Positions 9,253 to 19,043 of a stretch of DNA of 19,043 bases are shown here, piece after piece. Source of the stretch: Xylaria sp. FL1777. Taxonomy: Eukaryota; Ascomycota; Sordariomycetes; Xylariales; Xylariaceae. The notes under the pieces were generated by a model. That model did no database searches. It had not been told where the DNA came from and saw only the letters and a list, made by a program, of their open reading frames with translations. Numbering within the stretch: position 1 is the stretch's first letter; each line of letters starts with the position of its first letter. The stretch covers positions 1 through 19,043 of the forward strand of contig MU400956.1 in NCBI GenBank assembly GCA_022578965.1. The letters run 5' to 3'. A program made the position numbers and the translations under genes.

Positions 9253-9326
9253 GACTTTTTTTAAATAAAGAGAACCTTTTTTAAATAAAGACCTTATTAA
9301 ATAAAGACCTTTTTTAAATTCTTTAC
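9253..9326 (+). repeat. Short tandem units at the LINE 5' end
   Basis: Three to four imperfect units of 16-20 bp built on ACCTTTTTTAAATAAAG lie at 9253-9270, 9271-9290, 9291-9306 and 9307-9326. The last unit is shared with the left copy (around 5785-5803), where homology then fades, so the two copies differ in unit number. The units keep some GA, TC and CC steps and are thus less mutated than the body of the element. They could be 5' UTR repeats of the element or slippage at its insertion point. Confidence 0.65.
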
Positions 9327-9429
9327 ACTTAACTATAACTTTGTAAGTTTAAGCTTAATTATTAAATAATTAAGATTGCTAAAATTAGCATAATAACTTT
9401 AACTTATTAAGTAAGTTGCACTTTATTTG

Positions 9430-10560
9430 CAAAGTGTAAACATAATAAAAAACGGAAAAATAGTATTAAATAACTTATTTATTAAAAATGTAATTAATGC
9501 GCTATTAAAACCTACTAGTAATATAACTATAATATAATAGCATTTTAACAAAAAACATAAAGCTAATAAACTTTTTAGTATATAAAAAATAGTTAATAAA
9601 ATTATAAAACTAATATTATAACTACTAATAAAAAAAAATAATAAAAAGAATCTCTTTTTAAAAAAACGCAAAAAAAGCGTAAATAATATATATATTAAAA
9701 AAAGCTTAAAAAAGCTAGCAAAATATAAAAATTAATAATAAAAACAACCTTAATATATTTATAACTTACTATAATTTAAATATTATTATAAAAGCTAACT
9801 AAAAAAGCATTAAAAATACTATTTAAAAGCTTTTTTAATAAGCTTTATTAAATATAAACACGTTAAAATTTTAAGTATAAATAGTAGCTTTATAGCTAGT
9901 TTGCAATAATAAAGCAGTGCTATTTAAATAAAACAAAAAAGTACTAATTAAAGTTAAAAAATAAGCTAATAATCTTAAAAACAAAATATTAACTAATATT
10001 ATTAAAGCAATAAATATAACGTTTATAAGTAATAATATAATTATTGCTAAAAAGCTATATAGCAAAAATATAATAATTACTTTTAAAAAAGCAGTGCTTT
10101 AAAAAGCTAAAAAAAAAAGTAAATTATAAAAGCTTTTAAAAAAAAATTAAAAGTATAATAAAAAAAAGCAGCACTAATAATAAAAAGCATTTTAATAAAA
10201 TATATTAAAGTAATATATTTAAATAAGAATTTACTGCAGTTATTATATAATAAATATTTTAAAGTTATAAAATATAAAAAAATGTTATTTAAAAACATAA
10301 AAGCTAAATTTGCATTAATATTATTATATATAAATAATATTATAGTAGCTAAAATAATATATAAAAATAGCTTTTTATAAAAAGCTTAACTATTTAACTG
10401 CAAACTTTTTATTATAAAGCTTAAAGTTATATAATATTTTAATTATTATAAATATAAATATATAATTAAATATTACTATAAAAACTTAAAGTATAACTAT
10501 TGTTTAGCTTTAAAGCATTAAAAAAGTAAAAAAAGCTATTTAATAAAAATATAAAAAATA
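9430..10560 (+). pseudogene. LINE ORF1 (Gag-like, zinc-knuckle) relict, right copy
   Basis: This decayed frame of about 375 codons corresponds to the RNA-binding ORF1 protein of a Tad-type LINE. A stretch of about 50 codons at 9952-10098 has no internal stop after its first codon and includes I-I-I-A-K-K-L-Y-S-K-N-I-I-I-I-T-F, matching the A-x-R-L-x-S-G-D-I-x-x-x-F pattern of fungal Gag proteins after Gly/Asp decay. At about 10170-10379 a second frame stays open for roughly 70 codons. The double zinc knuckle follows at 10435-10518. At least one frameshift lies between these blocks (about 10100-10170). Stops are all TAA or TAG, as expected from CAA, CGA, CAG or TGG. The start near 9430 is a guess from where protein-like sequence begins. 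Confidence 0.65.
10435..10518 (+). other. Decayed double zinc knuckle, right copy
   Basis: The first knuckle reads Y-F-N-Y-Y-K-Y-K-Y-I-I-K-Y-Y, which is C-x2-C-x4-H-x4-C with every Cys and the His changed to Tyr (positions 10435, 10444, 10459, 10474). The second is Y-N-Y-C-L-A-L-K-H, C-x2-C-x4-H, in which the second Cys (10501, TGT) and the His (10516, CAT) survive. The preceding TAA at 10432 is CAA (Gln) in the left copy. Confidence 0.75.
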
Positions 10561-12841
10561 AAATAAAAATATATAAACTATAAAAAAACGTATATAGCAT
10601 AAAATAAAGCTTACTAAAAAAAAGTTAAACAAAAAAACAAAGTAATAATAGTATATATATTATAATTTAAAAGCTTTTAAAGTGCTAAAAAAATAACAAT
10701 AATAAGCAAAAAAATAAATAAAAGTAGTTTAAAAATGCTAATAATATTAGCATTTATAAAGTTAAATAAAAAAAAATTACTAGCAAAAAAACAACAAACT
10801 AGTAATACAAGCAAAAATTTAGTTTTAATAATTTAATAATATATAATATTGCTTTTTAAAACATTATAAAATTTAAAAATAATATAATATATATGCTATA
10901 AAATAATAGCTTTAACTATATAATAGTTTAAAAGCTAATAATTAATAAATATAGCAATATATATTGCTTTAGTAATAATAACTATTAAGTTATTTAATTA
11001 AAAAGCAAAGCTATATTATATATAAACAAAAAAATTATAATAAAAATACTAATAAAAAACGCTGATAAAAATTAAGCAAAAATTATAATAAGCAATAATA
11101 ATTTAGTAATAATTTTATAGTTAATATATTTACTAAATTAAAAAAAAACAGTTTAATATAATTTAATTTAAAAAATATATAAAATAAACAAGCTAAAAAA
11201 ATGCTATATATTTATAAGCAATTTTAACTTTTATTACTTATTATAAAACTTAAAAAGCAAAAAAGCTAAAAAGTAAATAAACTGCTTAAGTTTACTATAT
11301 AATAAAATTTTATACTAGTTATTTTTTAAAAAAAAATAATTGAAATAAAGCATAAATAAAAAAGCTTAATAATAAACTTAATATAAATATTTAATAATTT
11401 AGCTATTATTTATTAAAAAAACTTAAAATAATTAAATTTTAATTATAAAGCATTAAAAATTATAATTAATTTAAAAGCAGCTTTGCAAAAATACTTAAAA
11501 AAAGCAAAAAAATAAAACTAGCTTAAATTAAACAAAAATAAAGCAGCTATAAAAATAAAAGCTATTATTATAAAAACGTATATATTATATATATTTAGCA
11601 AGCTAAATAATACTTTTAACTTTTTAATTTAATAATTAGTAAAAATAGTAAATAAAATAACGCTTAAAAAAATTAAAAAAAAAAACATTAAGCATTATTT
11701 TAGTAGTTCTTAAAAATAATTAAAACAGAAAAAAAAGCAAAACAAATGTACTGCAAATTTTAAAGCAAAAAAACTAAAGCAATATAGCAAGCCTTTAAAA
11801 AAAAAAAAAGCCTTTAGTAATAAAGTAAAAAAAGCATAAAAATATAACTAAAAATAAGCATTTATAAAAATATCTAAAAGTTTTAAGTTATTATAAAGCT
11901 TAATTAAATAAGCAAAGTTTGCTTATAAGCTAGCTTTAAAAGTTATTATAATTTTACTATTAAAATAAACAAAAAATAAGCTATTTTTTATTAATACTTT
12001 TAAAAAAAAAACAGCTTTATTAGCAAAACGCTTTTTTTTTATATTATTAATAAACTTATTTAATATATTTAAAAAAAACTTAACTTATAATAGCTACTAA
12101 AAATTTATAATTAATATTAATATAAAAAAAAAATATAATATTGCTAATATAAAAGTTAGTACTATAAAAAGCGCTAAAAAATAATTTGTTATTTAATAGC
12201 TTTTTTAAAGCTTATAAACTTGCTTTAGCAAAGAAAATAGTAATATTATATATTATTAGCTTTTTACTAAAGTATTACTTAATATAATTTAAGCAAATAA
12301 AAATAATAGTTATATTTAAACTTAAAAAGTTAAAAAAAATTAAAAAAACAATTAAAAAGTAATGTTTTATTATGTTTATTTATATAGTAAAAAAAATGCT
12401 AAAAAAAAAGCTATATTATTATATAAAAAAAATAGCTAAATAAAAAAGTTTTTTATTAAATAATTAAATAAGCAATAAATAAAACAAGTTAATAAATATA
12501 ACTATTAAACTAATATTAAAAATAATAAAAAAAGCAATTAGCAAAAAAAGCATAGCATTTTTATTATAGCTAAATATTATAAAAGCTTTTAATACTATTA
12601 ATAAAAAAAAATAATATATATTTTATAATAAAAAGGCTTTTTTTTTTAAATAGTTATATAAATAAACTTTTTTATATTAAATTATATAATGTATTTTTGT
12701 TTTAATAAAGCAATATTTTAATTAATAGCACTAAAAGCTAAAGTTTTTTAAAGGTTTTTGCTTTTACTTATTTTTTATTTTTTTTATATTTTAATATTTT
12801 ATAATAACTTTACTATATATTAAAAGCTAGTAATAATTAGC

Positions 12842-12859
12842 TTTATTAATAATATTAAC
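12842..12859 (+). other. RT active-site core (F-I-D-D decayed to F-I-N-N), right
   Basis: Codons TTT ATT AAT AAT ATT AAC read F-I-N-N-I-N. AAT AAT at 12848-12853 replaces the catalytic Asp pair through G-to-A change of GAT. Tad-clade enzymes typically have F-V-D-D-V-N or Y-V-D-D here, and the residues that follow (N-Y-K-A-L-K-A about 16 codons on) match that clade's N-C-x-x-L-x-x spacing. Confidence 0.75.
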
Positions 12860-13297
12860 TTTGTTATAGCAAACTTAAATATAAAGCAAAACTATAAAGC
12901 TTTAAAAGCAGTATAAAAAATGTATAAAAGCTAAGCAAAACAATATAAAATAAAGTTTATATTATAAAAAAGCAAATTAATGTACTTTTTTAGCAATAAA
13001 ACAGCGCTTATATAAATAGTACATTTTTTTAATGTAATAATATATTTAAAAAATAGCGCAAAGTTTTTAAAAGTATACTTTAATAAAAACATAAAATAAA
13101 AAAAATATTTAATAAAGCTTAAAAAAAAACTAAGCATTTAATTATACGTAATAATTAAGCTATAAAACTTTATATAAAATAATAATATAGCAAAACTAAA
13201 GCAAATATATATTATAATAATATAAAGTATTTTAGCTTATAACGCAATAATTTAGCATAAAAACTTTAAAAAAAACAAAGCAAAAAATATTGCTAAT

Positions 13298-13386
13298 TTA
13301 TTAGCAGTAATTTAAAATAAATGCGTTAAATATATAATTAAAAGTTTTAAAGCAACTAAAATAAAGTATTTAAAAACTAAAATAAG
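13298..13386 (+). other. Tad-type post-RT block
   Basis: In the same frame as the F-x-D-D core, the codons read L-L-A-V-I-x-N-K-C-V-K-Y-I-I, then S-F-K-A-T-K-I-K-Y-L-K. Fungal Tad ORF2 proteins have L-x-x-x-Q-N-x-C-L-R-x-I-x-G-A-Y-K-A-T-P-x-x-x-L-E at this place. The stop at 13313 stands for Gln (CAA or CAG). Confidence 0.65.
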
Positions 13387-14125
13387 AATTTTTTTTATTA
13401 ACTTATATTTTAGTAATAAAACAATAGTTTATATATATTATATAAAAAGCTTAATAGCTAAAAAGTTAATTTAAAAAGCAATAAAAAAAATTAGAACTTT
13501 TATTTAAAATATAAAAGCTTAAAAAGCTAAAAATTAAACAAAAAGCAAATTTATAAGCAATAATAAAAGCATAGCTAAAAAAAATTTAACATTAGCTTTA
13601 AACTTTTAGCAAAAAAAATAATTAAAAAACAAAACTTAAAATTAGACTAAAAAAAAAATAAATAAATAAATAAAGCTAAACTAAAATAAGTAATAATTAC
13701 TTAATAATAATTAAACAAAAGCTTAATAAAAATAAAACTTTTAAAAACTATAACAAATTATTAAAGTATAAAGCAGCTATAATAATGTAAATATGCACTA
13801 AAAAAATAAAGCTAAAAATATTTCTGCATAAAAAAAAAGTTTTAAGCTTTTTTACGCTTTTTTACAAATATACAAAAAAAAAAAAAACTTTTTAATATAT
13901 AGTTTTATATTATAATCTGCTAAAAAACAAAAAAAAGCAGCTATAAAAAAGCTTAAAGCTATAAATAATATTATAAAGTAGCTATTTGCTACTAATAAAA
14001 TAGCAATATATAATAAAGTAGTTAAAATAAAAAGAAATAAAAAAAAAAGAAAAAAAGCAGAAAATAAAGAAAAAACTAGCAAAAAAAGCAAAAGCGCTTT
14101 TTTAAAAGTTCTAAAAAACAAAAAA

Positions 14126-14989
14126 AAAGCTTTTATGCGCTTTTTAAAAAAGCAAAAAGTTTAAAAGCTTTAAAAAAAGTTTTTTTGCTTTTTAACTATT
14201 ATTTTCTGTTTAGCAAGCTAATTAATAAAAACTAGTTGTTATAATGTAAAAAAACTTTAAAGTAGCAGCATAAACATTATTATATAAAGTTTTTATCTGG
14301 CTTTTATATAGTTTTACTTATAAGTACACAAATAAAAAAACTGCGCTATAAAGCAGCATAGCAAGTTATTAATAATAATAATATAACTGTTTTTTTAGTT
14401 GCTATATATAAATATATATATCTGTTTTTTTTTGTATAGCTAATTATTTAAGTAATTTACTAATAATTATCTATTATATAAAAAATAATAAGTTTTAAGT
14501 TATATTAATGCTTTTAGTTAATATTAAGGTTTAAATTTTATATAGTGCTTTAATTGCCTTTATTATAGCTTAAATAATTTGTTATAAAGGCTACTTTTAT
14601 ATAGTACTTATTTAGTTATGTAGTATTATAGTTATTTTATAAAGCTAAAATGCTTATATAAACTATAAAAGCTTTTTATTTTAGGGTTACTAATAAGTAG
14701 TAAAATTTTAAAGTAATACGTGTGCTATATACATTTAGCAATTATATTATGCTTATTGCAATTATTATACTTAAATAAATAAAAAAAGGGTTAAATGTTA
14801 TATAGTAGTTTAATAAAAAAAATAAAAAAAAATGTTAAATATTTATATATAGCTTAAAAAATAATTATATAAAAGAAAATATAAGATTTACAATGTTTTA
14901 TAGTTTTTAGTGTTTTTTTTAAAGTTAAATATATTTGCTTATTGTTTTTTTATTTATTATATAATTATTATAACAATCTTTATACAAAA
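14126..14989. other. Mutated AT-rich DNA, no gene fixed
   Basis: Between the LINE 3' end and the possible Gag scrap I can name nothing. There are short GC-keeping spots (TCTGGC near 14296, AGGGTTACT near 14683, AATACGTGTGC near 14716). The minus-strand frame of the Gag scrap may continue into this stretch (14880-14990) but no zinc knuckle could be read. Confidence 0.4.
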
Positions 14990-15240
14990 GTATTTTTTTA
15001 ACTTTTTTTTTTTTAATTTGTTTATATAAACGTTGTTTTTATTTTCTTTTTATAAATGCTTTTACTTATATAATTAGCTAGTTAATAAATACTAGGGTTT
15101 TTAGCGCTTAGTTTAATGTTTTTTTTATAAACGCGTTAACTAGATTATTTTTGCTATTAATTTGTTATATTTTAAAGATTTTTCTTTTTTTATATAACTT
15201 TTTAAGTAATATAATATTAATTATAAAGTGTTTTTTTTAA
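14990..15240 (-). pseudogene. Possible gypsy-type Gag fragment
   Basis: On the minus strand a frame with few stops reads N-L-V-N-A-F-I-K-K-T-L-N, then A-L-K-T-L-V-F-I-N, a stop, L-I-I, a stop, V-K-A-F-I-K-R-K and K-Q-R-L-Y-K-Q. Fungal Ty3/gypsy Gag proteins have a similar run (L-x-D-A-F-x-x-G-L, then P-x-T-L-x-E-x-I-x-x-A-I-x-I-D-x-R-x-x-E-R-R). If so, Asp and Glu are decayed to Asn and Lys. The piece is about 80 codons, with Gln/Trp/Arg-type stops. No zinc knuckle, protease or polymerase could be read next to it, so this is a weak, motif-based call. Confidence 0.3.
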
Positions 15241-18200
15241 GTAGTTTTTAGCTTTATTAAACAATTATATAACAATTTTAAGTTTAAATATAGTATAGCA
15301 AAAATTAAAAGTATTTTTAACGTAGCTATAATTTTTTAAAGCGTTATATAAAAAGCTATAGCGCTATTAAAGCTATTTATTATGCTATATAATTTACTAG
15401 CTAGTATACTTTGTATTATTTGCTTACATTTGCTAAAATTCTAATATATAATATTTCTTTTAATTTTAAAAGCTAGGTTTTCTTTTATATAGTGCTTTAT
15501 TGCAAATATAATAATAAATCTAAGTTATAAAGTTATATTAATATTATTTGCAAATAAACCGTTTATAAAAATAAACAGTTTTATATAGCTTAAATTTAAA
15601 AGTATAAACATTAATCTGCAGTTATAATTATTTATTTGCTATTTAACTTTATAGTTTAAATTTTTAATATTTATTAGTGCTAAGTTAGTTATTTAAGCAG
15701 TAGCTACAAAGTTATATATAGCTTTTAGTTAGCAAATGCTACTTATGTAAGCACTATATATACGTTAAAAAACATATTATTATGTAGCATTTTTTATACA
15801 AAGGTTAATTAAGGCTAATTAGTTTATTTAGCATTTTTATATAAGCGTTATATTTTTTTTATATAAAAAAATAACTTAACTACTATTAAATTTAATAAAG
15901 TAATTTTATTATAAAGTTTTTTTTAGTTTTATATAAAATTTTGTTTTATATAACTTATGTTTTTTTTTATTAAAAATTTAAGTGTAATAAAGCTAAATAT
16001 ATTGTTTATTTATAAACTTATAATGCTAAATTTATATAAAAGTCTTAATATAAACAGCAAACATAAATTATATATAAAAACTACTATATTAAGTTTTTTA
16101 TAGTAATATTAATAATAAGTTTTAAACTAATATAGCTTTAATTTAGCTAAGCTATATAATAGTTATATAATTTATATAATTGTTTCTTTAGAATATTTTA
16201 AAACAAGTTTAAAAAGTAGTTATGCAAAGATCTTTTATGCAAGCTTATCTTTTAATTATATATACGCTTATATAATATTTTAAAGCTTGCTTAAAGCATT
16301 AAAGTTTTAAATTAACAAAAAGCTTAAAGCTAGCAATAACTATTAGTTTATTTGCTAAATTATTAGTAATTAAGTTAATACGGTTTTTTTTTTCTGTATT
16401 ATTATAGCTTTATATAACTAATCTAAACTTTTTATATAGCTTAGTTATTTTTTTTTTGATTTTTTATATAAAGCAAAACTTAAAAATCTAAGTATTATTA
16501 CGTTTATTTAGGTTATATTTTATAACCTAAAAAACATTTTATATAATACAATTATTAATTTTTATAGCGTTTAATTTTTTAAACAAAGCACTAAAAGTGC
16601 TAATAATGCTGTTTTTACGTAATTTTATAGCTAAAGCATAATTTTGTTTTTTTTTAAAGTTAAAAACAAGTTGCTAATGTTTTATATAAACGCTATAAAA
16701 AAGTTTTTAGCTTTTTTAGGTTTTTTACATTTTTTTTATATAGTTAGTTTTATAGCTAGTTTTATAGTAGTTATATTTTCTTTTTTATTATTTGTTAAAG
16801 TATATTTAATTATATAGTAATATCGCTTAACTTATATTTATTTAAAGCAAATTAAGCTATTTATAAAATTAATAATTATATTAAGTTTTTTAATTAACTA
16901 TATTTTGTACGGTTTTTTTTAGCTTTGCTTTTTATACTATATAAAAACTTTACTACATAAAAATAAAAATAATACTTTATATAAAGCTAGCTTATTATAT
17001 TTATAAATTATATAGCTAACTTTAATTTTTGCTTATTTTTTATAAAGCATTTTTATAGCTTTTTTAACTGCTTTAGCTTTTTATATAATATTTAGCAAAA
17101 AAAAAAAGTCTTAATTAACCTTTAAATATGCTTTAAATATAAAAAGCATTAAAACTAAGCTATTAAGCTTTATAGTATTATTTAAAGCTTTAATTACTAT
17201 TTATAAAATTAATTTATTTTTTATATAATAATTTAGTTTAGCTTTTAATATATTATATATATAACAAAAAAGTTTATGTGCTTTTTTTATTTTACTAATA
17301 GCTTAGTAAGCTTTAATAAGCATTTTTTAATACTTTATGTTTATAATTTTAGCTTAATTTTAAAATTCTTTAAACAAAAAGTTTATACTAAAGTTATATA
17401 TAATATAGTTTAAAAGTTTTTAATATATGTTAATTTAATACTTATATAAAGCTTTTTAAGTATTTTATGCAAACATAAATTTTAAAAATATAGCTACTTA
17501 AAATAATATAGCTATATTAATTATATATAAAACTTACTTGTTATTTATTTATATAGCATTAATTATAATTTTATAATTAAAGTTATAGTTATTTTTAATT
17601 ATAAACTTAAAATAATAAAATGCTTAATTATATAACTAGTAATAATAATAGAACTTTTAAATCTTTTTTAAAATAAAGCAATTAATATTATAGCTTATAT
17701 AACTAAACATATTATATAGTTTTTTTATATAAAAATATTTAAAATATAAATAAAGCTTTTAAAGTTTTATTTTTATAAAATATAAACTTGCTTTATATAA
17801 GCTAGTATTAAAAAACAAATGTTTTTATTTTTATATAATAAGAATAGTTTTTTTGTTTTATTATATAATAATATTTTTTATATTATTAAAGTATGCTTTT
17901 AAACAGTTAGCATTTTTTAATAAAAATAAAAAAAAAGTAAAAATATTTAAAATATAATATATAGTTATATTAAAAGCGTTTTTTATTTATATAATACTTA
18001 TAGCACTTATAATATTATTTTTATTAAAACAAATATAAATATTACTTAAAGTTTAACTAACTTTTATATAAAAATATATTTAAAAGTATGCTTTTAATTA
18101 AGCTTTTTTTACTATTAAATAATTAAAAGCGCTAATATTTTAAAGTTTACTTTAATAGTTTATATAATAATAATTGCTTAATATAAACTAATTATATAGC

Positions 18201-19043
18201 ATTATTGTTTTATAGTTTTAAATATTTTTTTTTGTTATATAATAAAAAAATGTACTATTTATTAAATATTAAGTAGTTTAATTATTAAATTTTTTATTAA
18301 TATTTTTAGCATTATTATTTAACTTTAAATATTTTTTATATTTTATTACATATAAAAAGAATTTTTTTAAAATAGGTTTTTAGTTATAAATTATTTTATA
18401 TAAATTAAAAAATACGTTTTTTGCACAAGTTTTTTTTTAAAAAGTATAGCGTATTAATTAATAGCTTTTTTTTTAGCAAACAAAACATTTCTTGTTTATA
18501 TAAAAGTTTTAGTTTTTTTAGTTATAGCTTTAAAAATAGCTTAGCTATTTAATTAATAAATTTAATAACTTTAATATAAATTTAAATTATTGCTTTTTTA
18601 TATAGCTATAGTTATATTTTTAGTTTATAAAGTATAACTTATTATTTTTTTATATAAAAGTTTTTATTATACTGTTTAATGCTATATATAAGTATGCTTA
18701 TAAGTTAATAAAAAATCCTTTATATATAAGTTTTTAAAAAATTAACGCTATAGCTAACTTTAGTATACTTTAATATATTTATATAACGTTTATACTTAGT
18801 TAAATTTGTTTTAATAGCTAATATTAAACGTTTATTATACTTTTTTAAGCTTATTAAATATTAATTTAAGTATTTTATATAAAGCTAAGCTTAAGTTTTT
18901 TTTTTTTTTTATATAAAAAAAACTATTATTTAATTAACTTAATATTAGCTATAGTTTATATTAGTATTAAAATAAATATTTATTATATAATATATTTTAT
19001 TTTAAGTTTTATTTAAACTAATATAATTAATAAAAAAGTTTTT
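15241..19043. other. Mutated AT-rich DNA, no gene recognised
   Basis: Nearly 3.8 kb with no readable protein relict, RNA gene or array. It is rich in TTATATAA and TATATA words, keeps the purine-C / G-pyrimidine pattern, and has only scattered exceptions such as AGATCTTT near 16229, CGGTTTT near 16381 and CTTTGATTTT near 16455. AAGGTTAATTAA at 15793-15804 also occurs near 8871 in the spacer, which may mark a shared element. The sequence most likely consists of older transposons too decayed to read by eye. Confidence 0.45.

Larger units (their letters stand above)
10650..14120 (+). pseudogene. LINE ORF2 (endonuclease/reverse transcriptase) relict, right copy
   Basis: This frame once encoded the LINE polyprotein that nicks DNA and reverse-transcribes the element RNA. 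The N-terminal endonuclease is expected at about 10700-11300; I see only a weak trace (L-I-I-Y-N-I-A near 10830). Around 12750-12790, K-G-F-C-F-Y-L-F-F-I-F-F fits the Q-G-S-P-L-S-P-I-L-F block with Ser/Pro decayed to Phe. The F-x-D-D core is at 12842-12859, followed in the same frame by Q-N-Y-K-A-L-K-A-V (12887-12913) and L-L-A-V-I-x-N-K-C-V-K-Y-I-I (13298-13339). From 12842 to 13386 there is no frameshift, with 11 stops in about 181 codons. Sequence after 13770 continues as a low-complexity Lys/Leu-rich C-terminus to about 14120 but no RNase H or terminal zinc motif is clear. Confidence 0.7.
9253..14125 (+). mobile_element. Tad1-like LINE relict, right copy (more complete)
   Basis: This plus-strand copy holds, in order, 5' tandem units, ORF1 with a double zinc knuckle, and ORF2 with the reverse-transcriptase core and the downstream block. 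From about 9308 to 13770 it pairs with the left copy as an inverted repeat; from about 13770 to 14125 it extends beyond it. Its plus strand is A-rich, consistent with a purine-rich sense strand. The 3' limit is uncertain: the last readable part has runs of Lys and Trp-type stops, and I see no clear poly(A) tail. No target-site duplication could be found. The clade call rests on motif order (CCHC knuckles, F-x-D-D-I-N, QNYKALKAV, then L-L-A-V-I-x-N-K-C-V). Confidence 0.75.
1..19043. other. AT-rich, RIP-like transposon graveyard
   Basis: The whole window is extremely A+T rich and has no intact reading frame. Relict proteins can be read on both strands, but they carry many TAA and TAG codons and the amino-acid changes expected from C-to-T and G-to-A mutation (Cys and His to Tyr, Asp to Asn, Gly to Lys). 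The two copies of the LINE differ mainly by transitions. Together these point to repeat-induced point mutation or a close relative of it in a filamentous ascomycete. C after T or C and G before A or G are almost absent, so the preferred context seems to be a pyrimidine 5' of the mutated C. Mitochondrial DNA or an ordinary AT-rich coding genome is unlikely, because no frame stays open for a conserved protein. Confidence 0.85.

Noticed and set aside
9423..9671. Open frame of 82 codons on the minus strand
   Set aside because: Antisense to LINE ORF1, begins with a non-ATG codon, and is mostly Phe, Leu and Ile from T runs.
9871..10298. Two membrane-protein-like frames on the minus strand (9871-10065 and 10107-10298)
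   Set aside because: Both lie antisense to the readable ORF1 frame upstream of the zinc knuckles. Hydrophobicity follows from base composition.
12931..13137. Open frame of 68 codons on the minus strand
   Set aside because: Mirror image of the frame at 1960-2166, antisense to the right-hand reverse transcriptase.
13852..14121. Open frame of 89 codons on the minus strand, the longest in the window
   Set aside because: Antisense to the C-terminal part of the right LINE ORF2; low complexity, Phe/Leu-rich, no recognisable domain.
1..19043. Mitochondrial genome or plasmid, or an ordinary AT-rich protist chromosome
   Set aside because: No conserved gene is open in any frame, while fungal LINE protein relicts with transition-type damage are present in two copies.

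Overview
This window is about 85% A+T by eye and has no intact gene. It looks like part of a long AT-rich block in a filamentous ascomycete (Pezizomycotina) genome, made of transposable elements destroyed by C-to-T mutation on both strands (RIP or a RIP-like process). The reasons are: recognisable fungal transposon proteins full of TAA/TAG where Gln, Arg or Trp is expected; Cys, His, Asp and Gly codons shifted to Tyr, Tyr, Asn and Lys; and two copies of one element that differ mostly by transitions. The species cannot be told from the sequence.

Layout. 1-1182: mutated AT-rich DNA with a four-copy 26-bp tandem repeat (943-1046). 1183-1325: a short, much less mutated island with two perfect palindromes. 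About 1326-5810: a Tad1-like non-LTR retrotransposon (LINE) relict on the minus strand, cut at its 3' end. About 5811-9252: spacer with a minus-strand relict that may be a pogo/Fot-type DDE transposon (about 6490-8640) and a possible Ty1/copia reverse-transcriptase scrap (about 8860-9075). About 9253-14125: a second, longer copy of the same LINE on the plus strand. 14126-19043: further mutated DNA, with a possible minus-strand gypsy Gag scrap near 15.0-15.24 kb and nothing else I can name.

The two LINE copies lie head to head (5' ends facing) and form an inverted repeat with arms of about 4.46 kb around a spacer of about 3.5 kb. In the right copy I can read the ORF1 zinc knuckles (10435-10518), the reverse-transcriptase F-x-D-D core (12842-12859) and the block after it that is typical of Tad elements (13298-13386). 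The left copy has the same zinc knuckles and F-x-D-D core on the other strand. The longest open frames, all rich in Phe, Leu and Ile, are antisense shadows of these relicts.

The most interesting signal is the mutation context. Surviving C is almost always preceded by a purine and surviving G almost always followed by a pyrimidine. In a hand count of 3361-3600, all 17 C and all 23 G obey this. Canonical Neurospora RIP is set by the 3' base (CpA); here the 5' base appears to decide. That suggests a TpC/CpC-directed mutator, which is an inference to be tested genome-wide.
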